Source of the DNA: Vibrio galatheae
GTDB taxonomy: Bacteria; Pseudomonadota; Gammaproteobacteria; Enterobacterales; Vibrionaceae
Reading direction: 5' to 3'
Assembly (NCBI RefSeq): GCF_000967545.1
Contig: NZ_JXXV01000025.1
Location: 1 to 64,000 of the forward strand
Length of the DNA: 64,000 nt
Shown: positions 30,713-40,379 of the stretch, in pieces
Layout: each line of letters begins with the position of its first letter
Position numbering within the stretch: the first letter of the stretch is position 1
Translations under genes and position numbers: made by a program
Notes under the pieces: generated by a model
What the model saw: only the letters and a program-made list of their open reading frames with translations
The model's database searches: none
What the model was told of the DNA's origin: nothing

Positions 30713-32047
30713 ATGCAGACATCCATTTATAAACAGTTCTGGCGCTATACTGTTCCAACGGTTGCCGCCATGCTTGTCAACGGGTTATACCAAGTCGTTG
30801 ATGGCATTTTCATTGGTCGTTATGTCGGAGCTGATGGTCTGGCAGGGATTAATGTTGCGTGGCCAGTCATTGGCTCGATCCTCGGGATCGGTATGCTGGT
30901 GGGTGTCGGTACGGGGGCTTTGACGTCGATTCGCCAAGGTGAAAAAGACGTAACTGGTGCCAAACAGGTACTGATGACAGGGTTATTGTTACTGCTACTT
31001 ATCACTCCAATTGTTGCGTTAACATTATGGTTGTTCGCAGAGAACTTCTTAATCTGGCAAGGTGCTCAGGGGCGTGTGTTTGACCTTGGTTTGCAGTATC
31101 TCAATGTCCTGATTGCTGGATGTGTCTTTACCCTTGGTTCGATTGCGATGCCATTTCTACTGCGCAACGATCAAAGCCCCAAATTTGCCACCATGTTGAT
31201 GATGCTTGGTGCGGTAATCAACATCGTTTTAGACTATGTATTTATCGCTTGGTTGGATTGGGAATTGACCGGTGCTGCACTGGCGACGGCGATTGCACAA
31301 ATGACAGTAACCGTGTTTGGTATCGCGTATTTCTTCTCACGACGCGCTAATTTGCATTTGCAAACAGCTGATTTTGAGTTTCGCTTTACCACGATTCCTC
31401 AAATCTTCACCATCGGTGCTTCAAGCTTTTTTATGTATGCTTATGGCTCGGTGATGGTGGCATTACACAACGGACTGTTCGCCGAATATGGTGATCAACT
31501 GATGATCGGCGCGTATGCAATTTTGGGCTATATCGTGACAGTTTATTACCTTGCGGCAGAAGGGATCGCGAACGGTATGCAACCGCTGGCGAGCTATAAC
31601 CACGGCGCAAAGCACGTAGAGAACATTAAGAAATTACTCAAAGTGGCAATGGTATCGTCAACCTCACTTGGGGTTATTTTTGTCGCGTTGCTGAACGTGT
31701 TTCCATACCAATTTGTCTCGGTGTTTAACTCAGAGAGCCACGAATTAGTTGACTACACTGTGATGGGAATTCAGTTGCATCTATTTGCGTTAGCACTGGA
31801 TGGTTTCTTAGTGGTCACCGCCGCGTATTACCAAGCAATCAATAGCGGCAGCAAGGCAATGTTTGTCACCGTGGGTAACATGCTTATCCAACTACCGTTC
31901 TTGTACATCATGCCGAAATTGTATGGTGTCACTGGAATTTGGCTCGCTTATCCTTTGTCGAATATCGCGCTGAGTGTGGTGGTAGCCATAATGCTTTACA
32001 ACGATGTAAAGCGCTATCAGATACGAGCAATGCAGGCCGCGATCTGA
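30713..32047 (+). CDS. MATE-family efflux transporter
   Basis: Predicted Na+- or H+-coupled multidrug exporter with 12 membrane helices, 444 aa from the ATG at 30713. An ATG at 30701 is in frame, but GGTGAAAG sits at good spacing only for the later one. Family features are the N-lobe start WRYTVPTVAAMLVNGLYQVVDGIFIGRYVG, GADGLAGINVAWPV, and the matching C-lobe ASYNHGAKHVENIKK. It is controlled, by inference, by the upstream MarR regulator. Substrates cannot be read from the sequence. Confidence 0.92.
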   Translation: MQTSIYKQFWRYTVPTVAAMLVNGLYQVVDGIFIGRYVGADGLAGINVAWPVIGSILGIGMLVGVGTGALTSIRQGEKDVTGAKQVLMTGLLLLLLITPIVALTLWLFAENFLIWQGAQGRVFDLGLQYLNVLIAGCVFTLGSIAMPFLLRNDQSPKFATMLMMLGAVINIVLDYVFIAWLDWELTGAALATAIAQMTVTVFGIAYFFSRRANLHLQTADFEFRFTTIPQIFTIGASSFFMYAYGSVMVALHNGLFAEYGDQLMIGAYAILGYIVTVYYLAAEGIANGMQPLASYNHGAKHVENIKKLLKVAMVSSTSLGVIFVALLNVFPYQFVSVFNSESHELVDYTVMGIQLHLFALALDGFLVVTAAYYQAINSGSKAMFVTVGNMLIQLPFLYIMPKLYGVTGIWLAYPLSNIALSVVVAIMLYNDVKRYQIRAMQAAI

Positions 32048-32063
32048 AGACAGTAATATGAAC

Positions 32064-32088
32064 AAAAGGGCTCTTATGAGCCCTTTTT
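32064..32088. terminator. Bidirectional terminator, MATE / ubiV
   Basis: AAAAGGGCTC pairs with GAGCCCTTTT around TTAT. It lies between the convergent MATE and ubiV genes. Confidence 0.85.
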
Positions 32089-32089
32089 G

Positions 32090-32977
32090 CTAAAGAGTTT
32101 TGACCTCTAATCCCGCTAGCTGGTGCCAATAACCGTTACATTGACGGTTAGCAATCGGTTCTGGATGCGAACCCGACTCGTTGGCACGAAACTTATCCAA
32201 CTCAGAGAACGTCTCTACACCTAACGGACTTAAACGCACCACATCGACAAGGCCATGCATGCTAGGTAAGTCGTTGATAAGGTTGTAGCAGTAGCCAGAT
32301 TGAGTCTGAATTCCGTTAAGGTTAAATACTTCTTGTCCTTCTTGTCCTTCTTGGCTGCTAACTTGAATACCAGTCGGATATTTTATACAGCAGGTCTCGC
32401 AATCGTCTTTCGCTTTGTTTTCTGCTCTAGCAGTAAAACAACGTGCAGAGTAAGCAAGTGGTAGGTAGCCATGACTAAAGACCTCCACTTCAAATTGGCC
32501 TCGAATGCCAATCTCATCGCATTGATTGAGTACGTTACCGAGCCACTCGCGTGACAACTCAACAGGCATACACCAGCGCGTCATGCCCTGTTTTAAGAAC
32601 AGGTTGAGCGTGTGGGCGTTGTAGGTATTCACCGCAGGACCAACGATAAACGGTACTTTGTTATTGGCTGCCAGTTGAATCGCCGAAACATCATTCGCTT
32701 CAATGGCAAAATCGCCGTTGTCGATGTACTTCTTCATCACGTTGACTTCACTCGGAGCTTCGAGCAGAGCCATGGTCGACAACACCACTTGCTTACCTGA
32801 TGCAGAAAGCTGCTTAGCAATCTCAAACCAGTGTGCTGGTTTCATCTCACGACGCTTCGAACAGACACTCTCACCGAGATAGATGATATCGGCAGAGCTG
32901 GTTTTAGCTTGCTCGTAAAATACTTCGACGTCTTGCTTTGGCCAAAAGTAGAGCAGTGGGCCTAGTGCGTATTTCAT
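32090..32977 (-). CDS. ubiV: O2-independent ubiquinone biosynthesis protein UbiV
   Basis: Peptidase U32-family [4Fe-4S] protein that with UbiU hydroxylates ubiquinone precursors without oxygen. From the family start MKYALGP (32977) it has 295 aa. An ATG at 32989, closer to a GAGGT and 8 nt after ubiU, would add four residues. Likely cluster cysteines are C39 (ESVCSKRRE) and the C-terminal set [20 protein letters not shown] 9-nt tandem repeat near 32329-32355 encodes [10 protein letters not shown] where E. coli has SQENQQV. It is co-transcribed with ubiU. Confidence 0.93.
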   Translation of the reverse strand: MKYALGPLLYFWPKQDVEVFYEQAKTSSADIIYLGESVCSKRREMKPAHWFEIAKQLSASGKQVVLSTMALLEAPSEVNVMKKYIDNGDFAIEANDVSAIQLAANNKVPFIVGPAVNTYNAHTLNLFLKQGMTRWCMPVELSREWLGNVLNQCDEIGIRGQFEVEVFSHGYLPLAYSARCFTARAENKAKDDCETCCIKYPTGIQVSSQEGQEGQEVFNLNGIQTQSGYCYNLINDLPSMHGLVDVVRLSPLGVETFSELDKFRANESGSHPEPIANRQCNGYWHQLAGLEVKTL

Positions 32978-32997
32978 ATTGTTTTCCATTGTTACCT

Positions 32998-34011
32998 CTA
33001 CTGCCACTGGCGGTGGTAAGCACCTAGGGTGGTTTGCCTGCCTTCTGAAACGTTGGCCAATGCTGCATCCCAAGCCGCCTCTACCTGATATGCCTCTGGG
33101 TTAGCCAGATAGCGATCAATCGCGGCTCGCCATGTGCGAGTCACTTGTTCCACGTAGGCTGGACTGCGTTGACGACCTTCAATTTTTACCGAGGCGACAT
33201 TGGCAGCAAACAGCTCAGGTAGCATCGACAAGGTGTTTAAGCTGGTTGGCTCTTCGAGCGCATGGTAAGCCTGAGTTTGTCCGTTTACATCAGCCGTAAA
33301 GCGGCCCTTACACAAGGTCGGGTAGCCTGCATTTTCACCCTCTTTGTAGCGGTCGATAAGAATGTCATTCAGGCGAGATTCCAACCCTTGACTGGTCTCT
33401 TGCCAACGAACATATTTAGCTGGTGAGCAAGCACCGGCTGTATTGGGTGATTCACCAGTCATATAAGAGGATAGATAGCAGCGTCCTTCGGACATGATGC
33501 ACAAGCTACCAAATGCAAAAACTTCCAACTCGACATCGCTGTTGATGTTGCGAGAAAGCTGCTTTACCTGATGAATGGAAAGCACCCGCGGCAATACCAC
33601 GCGTTTTACATTGAAATTTTGCTGGTAGAAGTCGATTGCAGAGACGTTTGTTGCAGACGCTTGGACTGAAAGGTGAAGTGCAAGTTGAGGGTATTTGCGT
33701 GCGGCATATTCGAGCACAGCAATGTCGGCAACAATCAGGGCATCGACGCCATTGTCAGCTGCGCGGTCGACGGCATCCGTCCAACGCTCAAATCCATTAG
33801 GATGAGCAAACGTATTTAAGGCAACATGAATTTTTTTATGGTTGTCGTGAACATATTGAACGGCTTTTTCGAGTTTCTTACCCGTAAAGTTTAAACCGGC
33901 AAAATGACGGGCATTGGTGTCATCTTTAAATCCGATGTATACCGCATCTGCACCACAATCAATCGCCGTTTTTAAGGCAGGTAAATTCCCCGCAGGGCAT
34001 AGGAGTTCCAT
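32998..34011 (-). CDS. ubiU: O2-independent ubiquinone biosynthesis protein UbiU
   Basis: Peptidase U32-family partner of UbiV, 337 aa (E. coli about 331). The start [27 protein letters not shown] is diagnostic. Cluster cysteines are in [32 protein letters not shown] and YPTLCKGRF. In E. coli UbiT, UbiU and UbiV allow ubiquinone synthesis under anaerobic conditions. In E. coli the oppositely oriented ubiT is the next gene; here a GGDEF-EAL gene separates them. A possible FNR-like site is about 70 nt upstream of the start. Confidence 0.94.
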   Translation of the reverse strand: MELLCPAGNLPALKTAIDCGADAVYIGFKDDTNARHFAGLNFTGKKLEKAVQYVHDNHKKIHVALNTFAHPNGFERWTDAVDRAADNGVDALIVADIAVLEYAARKYPQLALHLSVQASATNVSAIDFYQQNFNVKRVVLPRVLSIHQVKQLSRNINSDVELEVFAFGSLCIMSEGRCYLSSYMTGESPNTAGACSPAKYVRWQETSQGLESRLNDILIDRYKEGENAGYPTLCKGRFTADVNGQTQAYHALEEPTSLNTLSMLPELFAANVASVKIEGRQRSPAYVEQVTRTWRAAIDRYLANPEAYQVEAAWDAALANVSEGRQTTLGAYHRQWQ

Positions 34012-34077
34012 TGCTCACACCATGACAGTCTGTTCTGAATTTGTTGAGCATTTTATGAAGAAATATGAATAGCAAAT

Positions 34078-34091
34078 TTGATGTACAGCAG
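34078..34091. promoter_or_regulatory. Possible FNR-like site upstream of ubiUV
   Basis: TTGATGTACAGCAG matches TTGAT-N4-ATCAA at 8 of 10 positions, 67 nt before the ubiU start. FNR is known to control ubiUV in E. coli. One degenerate site is weak evidence, so this is a low-confidence candidate. Confidence 0.35.
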
Positions 34092-34128
34092 GTTTGTGTG
34101 ACTTTCTGCTCTATTTACTCAAATAGGG

Positions 34129-36171
34129 TTAGTTTTTATGGCGACGGTTTTGGGCAAAAAGCTCTTCAACTTCTTGTCTTGGTTGTGGGCGGTAGAAGTG
34201 GAAGCCCTGAATTGAATTACAGTTTAGGTTAGACAGCAGAGTCGCCTGTTGCTGGGTCTCGACACCTTCAGCGACTACAGTTAAATCAAGTGATTTACCA
34301 AGGTTAATGATGTTCTCAATCACGGTAATTTGCTTAGGTAGCGTATCAATGTCATTGATAAAGGCGCGGTCAATCTTTAGCTCATCAATTGGGAAACGAG
34401 CTAAGTAAGAGAGTGATGAGTAGCCTGTACCAAAGTCGTCAATTGACAGGGCAAAGCCGAGCTTCTTAATCGCATTGAGCATCTGCAAGGTGTGCTCACT
34501 ATCACTCATTACGGCGCTTTCAGTCAGCTCGAAGGTGATACAGGCCGGGTCAAGCTCAGTCGTGCGCAGTAGCTTTTCCATGTAATCGATCAGTTTTGGA
34601 TTGCCAAACTGCTCAGGGGAAAGGTTAATTGCCACTCGGCCTGGTAATATGCCTTGTAATTTCCAGCGCTTAACTGTGCTAAATACGTCGCGCATCACAA
34701 CGCGACCAAGATGCTCAATCAATCCCGCTCGCTCCGCAACTGGAATGAAAGCACCTGGGCTGATATAGCCTTCGACTGGGTGTTTCCAACGGATTAGTGC
34801 CTCAGCACCATTGATACTAAAATCACGGGCATTGACCTTAGGTTGATACCAAACTTCCAACCCGTTTTGTTGCAGCGCTTTCTGCAGTTCAATTTCCAGC
34901 CATAAACGCATCCGCGCTTCTTTGTTCATCTGATCATTAAACTTGATTAAACGGTTGCGACCACGATCCTTGGCTTCGTACATCGCGGTATCCGCATTTT
35001 GCAGCAAAATACGTGCATCGTTGCCATCTCCTGGGTAGGCGACACTACCAATCGAACAGGCTAAGCGTTTGCTGAAGTGATGTAAGTCAAATGGCTGGTT
35101 GATCAGAGAGATAATTCTTTCAGAGAGCATTTCCGCCATACGGTTGTTCTCTGGTTCCGGCAAAATAATACCAAACTCGTCCCCACCTAAATGACCCAGT
35201 ACCGCTTGCTGTGGCAGTAAACGTTTCAAACGTGAAGAGACTTCTTTAATGACTTTATCGCCAATATGATGACCTAATGAATCATTGATATTTTTAAAGT
35301 TATCAATGTCTAGGTAGAGCATGATCAGTGGCGTTTCATTGTGAATCAACTGTTCGAGACGCTTAGTGAAACCAAAGCGATTATACAGCCCGGTCAGCGA
35401 ATCTAGATGAATATCTTCTTGCTTGCTGTTGGTGAGACTTGTTGTCGCGGCCTCGGCATCCTGAATCAGAATCAATTGTGAGTCGCTGCCAAGAATCATC
35501 GCCGCATCAGCTTGTATCTGGACTTTGCGCTCAAAGCCACAACGTGGGCTGGTTAAGCAGGTCAGCGGTGTTTCACCAAGCATATTGGCAAATGAGTCAG
35601 AGAACACGGTTTTAGTTTTCTCATCGACAAACAAGCGTGACAAGCTTTCGCCGAGTACATCTTGAATCGATTCAAAGCCTAGCAGACGTAATGCTGCAGG
35701 GTTTGCCGACAGGACGCAGTCATCCTCGACCAATAAGATACCTTCTGGTAGTAGCGAGGTTAGGGTAGAAAATTTCCCTTCAGACTCTTCAAGTGAACGG
35801 ATCAGGATCTGTTTTTCGGAGGTGTCGAGCGCATGAAAAATAACATGTTCAACCTTACCCTCGATTTCGATAGGAGAAACATTGAAATGCAGACTTGTCT
35901 CTAAGTCGAGATCACCCATCGACATTTCTGCCTCTATCGACTCACCTTTAAAGGCTCTGTCATAGTATGGCTTGAGGTGATCGTAAAATTGTTGTCCGAG
36001 AATCTGGCGGTCACACATGCCGATGACTTCAGTCGGAGTCAGGCCCGCAATATCACAATAGCGGCCGTTAACCATTGCATAGTTATGCTGGCTATCCAAA
36101 ATGGCGAAAAAAAACGGGCTGTTTGCCGTTAATTTTGTAAACCAGTGCTGTAATTGTTGCGATAGCATCAA
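34129..36171 (-). CDS. PAS-GGDEF-EAL cyclic-di-GMP enzyme
   Basis: Protein of 680 aa (or 679 from the second Met), soluble, with no membrane helix. A PAS domain lies at about 10-120 (NGRYCDIAGLTPTEVIG), a second PAS-like domain at about 130-235, GGDEF at about 255-415 and EAL at about 425-675. The cyclase motif GGDEF is intact at 329-333, with no RxxD inhibitory site in front. The phosphodiesterase part has EAL (457-459), NLSPEQ, ELTES, DDFGTGYSS, KIDR and AEGVE, so both activities are possible. It sits between ubiU and ubiT, unlike in E. coli. Confidence 0.93.
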   Translation of the reverse strand: MMLSQQLQHWFTKLTANSPFFFAILDSQHNYAMVNGRYCDIAGLTPTEVIGMCDRQILGQQFYDHLKPYYDRAFKGESIEAEMSMGDLDLETSLHFNVSPIEIEGKVEHVIFHALDTSEKQILIRSLEESEGKFSTLTSLLPEGILLVEDDCVLSANPAALRLLGFESIQDVLGESLSRLFVDEKTKTVFSDSFANMLGETPLTCLTSPRCGFERKVQIQADAAMILGSDSQLILIQDAEAATTSLTNSKQEDIHLDSLTGLYNRFGFTKRLEQLIHNETPLIMLYLDIDNFKNINDSLGHHIGDKVIKEVSSRLKRLLPQQAVLGHLGGDEFGIILPEPENNRMAEMLSERIISLINQPFDLHHFSKRLACSIGSVAYPGDGNDARILLQNADTAMYEAKDRGRNRLIKFNDQMNKEARMRLWLEIELQKALQQNGLEVWYQPKVNARDFSINGAEALIRWKHPVEGYISPGAFIPVAERAGLIEHLGRVVMRDVFSTVKRWKLQGILPGRVAINLSPEQFGNPKLIDYMEKLLRTTELDPACITFELTESAVMSDSEHTLQMLNAIKKLGFALSIDDFGTGYSSLSYLARFPIDELKIDRAFINDIDTLPKQITVIENIINLGKSLDLTVVAEGVETQQQATLLSNLNCNSIQGFHFYRPQPRQEVEELFAQNRRHKN

Positions 36172-36363
36172 GTTTTTCCGACTCTCCGAAGAACAAATTA
36201 TCCACTAGGGAGCGCATGTGAGTGATAGAGGTACTATAACTGTCCTTGCCGTGACTTTAAAGAGTTAAGGCATAGCACAGATTCTTTGACCGATAACAGG
36301 AAATTACAGTTAAACATACTCTATGATGAGCAATTCTAGCTAACAAAGTAACGGATATTTCGC

Positions 36364-36891
36364 GTGATTAACAAGATTCGCACTCAACTAGTTCAAAATG
36401 CCGCATCAATTTTGCGATCTCCAGTCCACTTCTTGCCTCAAGTTGTACAAAAAAAAGCCTTACTCGAAGGTTTGAAAACGGTATTTAAAGAGGCACTGGA
36501 AGATGGCGATTTTGAGTTTCTCGAAGGCAAATGGCTAAAAGTCGAAGTGAAAGACTTGCAGGTGAGTTGGTTGATCAGCTACGACAATGAGCAAATCGTT
36601 ATCGCAGACAAAGCGGTTAAAGAAGATGTATTATTTAGCAGCAATCTCAATGATTTGGTGTTAATTGCCGGCCGTAAAGAAGATCCGGATACCTTGTTCT
36701 TTCAACGCCGTTTGTCGATTGAGGGAGACACAGAGCTGGGCTTAGAAGTAAAAAACCTGATGGATAGTGTGGATCTCGATTCTTTACCTAAACCAATGCA
36801 GACCTTGTTAAATCAACTAGCCGAATTTGTGCAAAAGGGCTTACAATCGCCGACAACACATAATGAGGTTATTAATGCTTATTCGAACTGA
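36364..36891 (+). CDS. ubiT: Ubiquinone biosynthesis accessory factor UbiT (SCP2 domain)
   Basis: Lipid-binding SCP2-type protein that works with UbiU and UbiV in anaerobic ubiquinone synthesis. Length 175 aa, starting at GTG (E. coli about 174). Family segments are RSPVHFLPQVVQKKALLEGLKTVFKEALEDGDFEFLEGKWLKVEV and DTLFFQRRLSIEGDTELGLEVKNLMDSVD. It overlaps yhbS by 17 nt, the same pairing as in E. coli. A weak FNR-like sequence (TTGACCGATAACAG, 36286-36299) lies upstream. Confidence 0.92.
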   Translation: MINKIRTQLVQNAASILRSPVHFLPQVVQKKALLEGLKTVFKEALEDGDFEFLEGKWLKVEVKDLQVSWLISYDNEQIVIADKAVKEDVLFSSNLNDLVLIAGRKEDPDTLFFQRRLSIEGDTELGLEVKNLMDSVDLDSLPKPMQTLLNQLAEFVQKGLQSPTTHNEVINAYSN

Positions 36892-37378
36892 AGCTCCGGC
36901 AGATATACTTGCTGTAGACCGATTACTCAAATCGACATTTGAAACAGAGGCCGAAGCCAATTTAGTTATGCGGCTAAGAGAAAACGGCCGCCGCACTTTA
37001 TCGTTAGTCGCATGCAATGATGACGGTGAGGTGGTGGGTTATGTCTTGTTTAGCCCAGTCACATTAGACGGTAGCGATCTTAACTGGCAAGGGCTTGCTC
37101 CATTGGCTGTCGATGAGCAATACCGTAATCAAGGTTTAGCCGCCGAACTGGTTAAAGAGGGGTTTGCTGCTTTATATGAGTTTGGCTATCCCGCTTGTGT
37201 GGTATTAGGTGACCCTGCTTATTATGGTCGCTTTGGTTTCATTGACAGTGAACAGCATCAGATGCGTTGCCAATGGGATGTGCCTCAAGGCGCCTTTCAA
37301 GTGCTGGCGTTGGCTGAAGATGAATTCGACCAGCGCTCTGGTCTGATTGAGTACAGCCCTGAATTTTCAGATCTTTAA
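36875..37378 (+). CDS. yhbS: GNAT-family N-acetyltransferase (YhbS-like)
   Basis: Acetyl-CoA-dependent N-acetyltransferase of 167 aa, the length of E. coli YhbS. The start at 36875 follows a GAGG and lies inside the end of ubiT. GNAT motif A is LAVDEQYRNQGLAAELVKEGF (the Q/R-x-x-G-x-A pattern), and VVLGDPAYYGRFGF is the C-terminal signature of this subfamily. The acceptor is not evident from sequence. Confidence 0.9.
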   Translation: MLIRTEAPADILAVDRLLKSTFETEAEANLVMRLRENGRRTLSLVACNDDGEVVGYVLFSPVTLDGSDLNWQGLAPLAVDEQYRNQGLAAELVKEGFAALYEFGYPACVVLGDPAYYGRFGFIDSEQHQMRCQWDVPQGAFQVLALAEDEFDQRSGLIEYSPEFSDL

Positions 37379-37383
37379 TAGCG

Positions 37384-37437
37384 AAACGGTCAAAGTAGTG
37401 AGCTTAATGTGTTGTTTTGTCCTTTTTTTGACCGTTT
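37384..37437. repeat. Perfect 11-bp inverted repeat after yhbS
   Basis: AAACGGTCAAA (37384-37394) and TTTGACCGTTT (37427-37437) are exact complements separated by 32 nt, with an unpaired T-rich loop. It may be a weak terminator for ubiT-yhbS or a protein site. It lies at a junction between gene blocks that are apart in E. coli. Confidence 0.5.
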
Positions 37438-37471
37438 AACTCCCAACATGTACTTTTTTGAAAAAATCTAC

Positions 37472-37500
37472 TTGTCAGCGTGATCGGGTTTCGCTAGTAT
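37472..37500 (+). promoter_or_regulatory. Predicted sigma-70 promoter of secG-tRNA
   Basis: TTGTCA and TAGTAT are spaced by exactly 17 nt, with a GC-rich discriminator (TGCTCGG) as in stable-RNA promoters. It would start a transcript about 95 nt before secG. Confidence 0.6.
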
Positions 37501-37601
37501 TGCTCGGCCTTCGATAAGGAGGTCGCTAGCCTTGTTCAAAAACATCAAACAAGAGTTTTCGAGCGGCGCTGGCTCAACAATTTGGAACATAGGTGGAAAT
37601 C

Positions 37602-37934
37602 ATGTTTACAGTTCTACTTGTGATTTACCTGTTGGCAGCGGTTGGTGTAATCGGCCTAGTGCTGATTCAACAAGGTAAAGGCGCAGATATGGGAGCCTCA
37701 TTCGGTGCTGGCGCATCAAACACAGTGTTTGGCGCAAGCGGCTCAGGTAATTTCCTAACCCGAATGACTGCAATTTTTGCAACAGTATTTTTCATCCTTA
37801 GCTTGGTGTTAGGCAATATGTCTACACACAAAACTGAATCCCAGTGGATTGACCCAACACAAGGTCAAATCATTCAGCAAGCTGACGATGCGAGTGACAT
37901 TCCAGCACCTCAGGGTGATGAAATTCCTCAATAA
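37602..37934 (+). CDS. secG: Preprotein translocase subunit SecG
   Basis: Small inner-membrane subunit that assists SecYE protein export. Length 110 aa from the ATG at 37602 with AGGTGG upstream; a GTG three codons earlier is less likely. Two membrane helices (about 2-22 and 52-72) enclose the conserved loop [35 protein letters not shown]. The tail is acidic. A tRNA-Leu gene starts 32 nt after the stop, as in E. coli. Confidence 0.96.
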   Translation: MFTVLLVIYLLAAVGVIGLVLIQQGKGADMGASFGAGASNTVFGASGSGNFLTRMTAIFATVFFILSLVLGNMSTHKTESQWIDPTQGQIIQQADDASDIPAPQGDEIPQ

Positions 37935-37966
37935 GCTATTTTCTAGCTGAGAATATAGAATTAGCT

Positions 37967-38050
37967 GCCGAGATGGTGAAATTGGTAGACACGCTAGCAT
38001 GAGGTGCTAGTGCCTTAGGTGTGAGGGTTCGAGTCCCTCTCTCGGCACCA
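37967..38050 (+). tRNA. leuU: tRNA-Leu (anticodon GAG)
   Basis: 84 nt including encoded CCA. The acceptor arms GCCGAGA and TCTCGGC pair. The anticodon stem CTAGC/GCTAG holds ATGAGGT, giving GAG, which reads CUC and CUU. A long variable arm (GCCTTAGGTGT) marks a class II tRNA, and the T arm is GGTTCGAGTCC. The order secG-leuU-metY-rimP matches E. coli. Confidence 0.97.
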
Positions 38051-38106
38051 TTGATTTACAAACTTGTAAAACACCTTGGAGAGCGTATAATGCTCGACAA
38101 GTCGGA

Positions 38107-38183
<77 letters not shown>

Positions 38184-38272
38184 AATTCTTTAAGGATTTG
38201 GGCAAGTTTGCGCAGTAGCGATACTGCGAGTTAAGTGGCAACGAATCACTTAACGTATCAGGGTCCAGCAAC

Positions 38273-38300
38273 AAAAAACCCCGACTTTTCGGGGTTTTTT
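38273..38300 (+). terminator. Terminator after the tRNA genes
   Basis: AAAAAACCCCGA pairs with TCGGGGTTTTTT around CTTT, a very strong intrinsic terminator between metY and rimP. Two upstream hairpins (GCGCAGTA/TACTGCG near 38209-38229 and TTAAGTG/CACTTAA near 38231-38254) may shape the RNA 3' region. Confidence 0.9.
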
Positions 38301-38353
38301 GTTATCTAAATTTTCTAATTTGAAAATTTAGAGCTTTGCTTGGAATTTAAATT

Positions 38354-38373
38354 GGGCTCTGAGCCCTTTTTTT
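38354..38373 (+). terminator. Second terminator-like hairpin directly before rimP
   Basis: GGGCT pairs with AGCCC around CTG and is followed by seven T residues, ending 18 nt before the rimP start. With the stronger hairpin at 38273 it forms a tandem pair in front of the nusA operon, where attenuation could occur. Confidence 0.6.
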
Positions 38374-38391
38374 GTTTCTGGAGTGGTTTAA

Positions 38392-38847
38392 ATGACTGGT
38401 TTAGAAAGACAACTTACTGAAATGCTTGAAGCTCCTGTAGCGGCATCAGGTTATGAGTTAGTTGGATTAGAATTTGTTCGCGCAGGTGAACACTCAACGT
38501 TACGTATCTTCATCGATCACGAGAACGGTATTAATGTTGAAGATTGTGCCGAAGTTAGCCGTCAGGTTAGCGCGGTTATGGACGTTGAAGATCCAATCAC
38601 AGTGGCTTACAACCTTGAAGTCTCTTCACCAGGTTTAGAAAGACCACTTTTCAAAGCTGCACACTATGAACAATTTATTGGTCACGAGGTAAGCATCGTT
38701 TTGAAAATGGCTGTTGGCAACCGTCGCAAGTGGAAAGGTGTTATCCACGCAGTTGATGGTGAAACTATCTCAGTTATCGTTGAAGGTAACCAAGAAGAGT
38801 TTGCCCTAAGCAACATTTCAAAAGCCAACCTGATCCCTAAATTTTAA
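38392..38847 (+). CDS. rimP: Ribosome maturation factor RimP
   Basis: Needed for late 30S subunit maturation. Length 151 aa (E. coli about 150). Family motifs are [40 protein letters not shown] and [17 protein letters not shown] lies about ten bases before the ATG. First protein gene of the rimP-nusA-infB-rbfA-truB cluster; nusA follows after 24 nt. Confidence 0.97.
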   Translation: MTGLERQLTEMLEAPVAASGYELVGLEFVRAGEHSTLRIFIDHENGINVEDCAEVSRQVSAVMDVEDPITVAYNLEVSSPGLERPLFKAAHYEQFIGHEVSIVLKMAVGNRRKWKGVIHAVDGETISVIVEGNQEEFALSNISKANLIPKF

Positions 38848-38871
38848 TTAAAGTCTTAGAGGCTATTTAAA

Positions 38872-40359
38872 ATGAGTAAAGAAATTTTAGCGGTAGTAGA
38901 AGCGGTATCGAACGAGAAAGCGGTACCTCGTGAGCGTATCTTTGAAGCCCTAGAAATTGCTCTAGCAACTTCTACTAAGAAGAAGCACGAAATGGAAATC
39001 GATGTTCGTGTTGAAATCGACCGTAAAACGGGTGAGTTTGAAACTTTCCGTCGTTGGTTGATTGTTGAAGAAGTTGAGCACCCAACAAAAGAAATTTCAT
39101 TAGAAGCTGCTAAGTTTGAAAACGAAGAGTTCGAACTAGGCGACTACGTTGAAGATGACATTGAGTCAGTCACGTTTGACCGTATTACGACTCAAACAGC
39201 TAAGCAAGTTATCGTACAGAAAGTACGTGAAGCTGAGCGTGCACAAATCGTTGAGCAGTTCATCGACAACGAAGGTGAGCTAGTAACAGGTGTGGTTAAG
39301 AAAGTTAACCGTGAAACAGTTGTTCTTGATCTAGGCAATAACGCAGAAGCCGTTATCCTACGTGACGACCAACTACCACGTGAAAACTTCCGCCCAGGTG
39401 ACCGTGTTCGTGGCCTACTTTACAAAGTAGCGCCAGAAGCCCGTGGTTTCCAACTGTTTATTACTCGCTCTAAACCTGAAATGCTAGAAGAGCTATTCCG
39501 TGTTGAAGTGCCTGAAATCGCTGAAGAAATCATCGAGCTGAAAGGTGCGGCACGCGATCCAGGTTCTCGTGCCAAAATTGCAGTGAAAACCAACGATAAG
39601 CGTATTGACCCTGTGGGCGCGTGTGTTGGTATGCGTGGCGCACGTGTTCAGGCTGTTTCGGGTGAACTGGGTGGCGAGCGTATCGATATCGTGCTTTGGG
39701 ATGATAACCCAGCGCAATTTGTTATCAACGCAATGGCACCGGCTGACGTTGCATCTATCATCGTTGACGAAGACGCCAATGCGATGGATATCGCTGTTGA
39801 AGCAGACAACCTAGCGCAAGCTATTGGTCGTAATGGCCAAAACGTACGTCTTGCATCTCAACTAACAGGTTGGGAACTGAACGTAATGACAGTGGAAGAC
39901 CTGCATAAGAAACATGCAGAAGAGTCTCAAGCTGCAATTGAAAGCTTCATGAAGCACTTAGATATCGAAGAAGATTTTGCTCAACTACTTGTTGAAGAAG
40001 GTTTCTCGACTCTAGAAGAAGTGGCTTACGTACCAGTCAATGAGCTACTTGAAGTTGATGGTCTTGATGAAGACCTAGTAGAAGAACTACGTAATCGTGC
40101 TAAGAATGCACTAACAACTCTTGCTCTTGCACAAGAAGAGTCTTTCGAAGGTTTAGAACCTGCTGAAGACCTACTTGGACTAGAAGGTCTAGAGCGTGAG
40201 ATGGCATTTAAACTGGCGGCTAAAGGTGTAGCAACACTAGAAGATCTAGCTGATCAGGGTATTGATGACCTAGAAGGTATTGAAGGTCTAACCGAAGAAC
40301 GTGCGGGTGAGCTAATCATGGCTGCTCGTAACATTTGTTGGTTCGGCGAAGACGCATAA
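38872..40359 (+). CDS. nusA: Transcription termination/antitermination protein NusA
   Basis: RNA polymerase-binding elongation factor controlling pausing, termination and antitermination. Length 495 aa, equal to E. coli. It has an N-terminal polymerase-binding domain (1-130), an S1 domain (about 135-200: [16 protein letters not shown]), and two KH domains (about 230-345: [35 protein letters not shown]). Two acidic C-terminal repeats (about 365-425 and 440-490) carry repeated helix-hairpin-helix-like [16 protein letters not shown] segments. The gene ends 20 nt before infB. Confidence 0.98.
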   Translation: MSKEILAVVEAVSNEKAVPRERIFEALEIALATSTKKKHEMEIDVRVEIDRKTGEFETFRRWLIVEEVEHPTKEISLEAAKFENEEFELGDYVEDDIESVTFDRITTQTAKQVIVQKVREAERAQIVEQFIDNEGELVTGVVKKVNRETVVLDLGNNAEAVILRDDQLPRENFRPGDRVRGLLYKVAPEARGFQLFITRSKPEMLEELFRVEVPEIAEEIIELKGAARDPGSRAKIAVKTNDKRIDPVGACVGMRGARVQAVSGELGGERIDIVLWDDNPAQFVINAMAPADVASIIVDEDANAMDIAVEADNLAQAIGRNGQNVRLASQLTGWELNVMTVEDLHKKHAEESQAAIESFMKHLDIEEDFAQLLVEEGFSTLEEVAYVPVNELLEVDGLDEDLVEELRNRAKNALTTLALAQEESFEGLEPAEDLLGLEGLEREMAFKLAAKGVATLEDLADQGIDDLEGIEGLTEERAGELIMAARNICWFGEDA

Positions 40360-40379
40360 TTTCAGCAAGGAGGAAGCGG

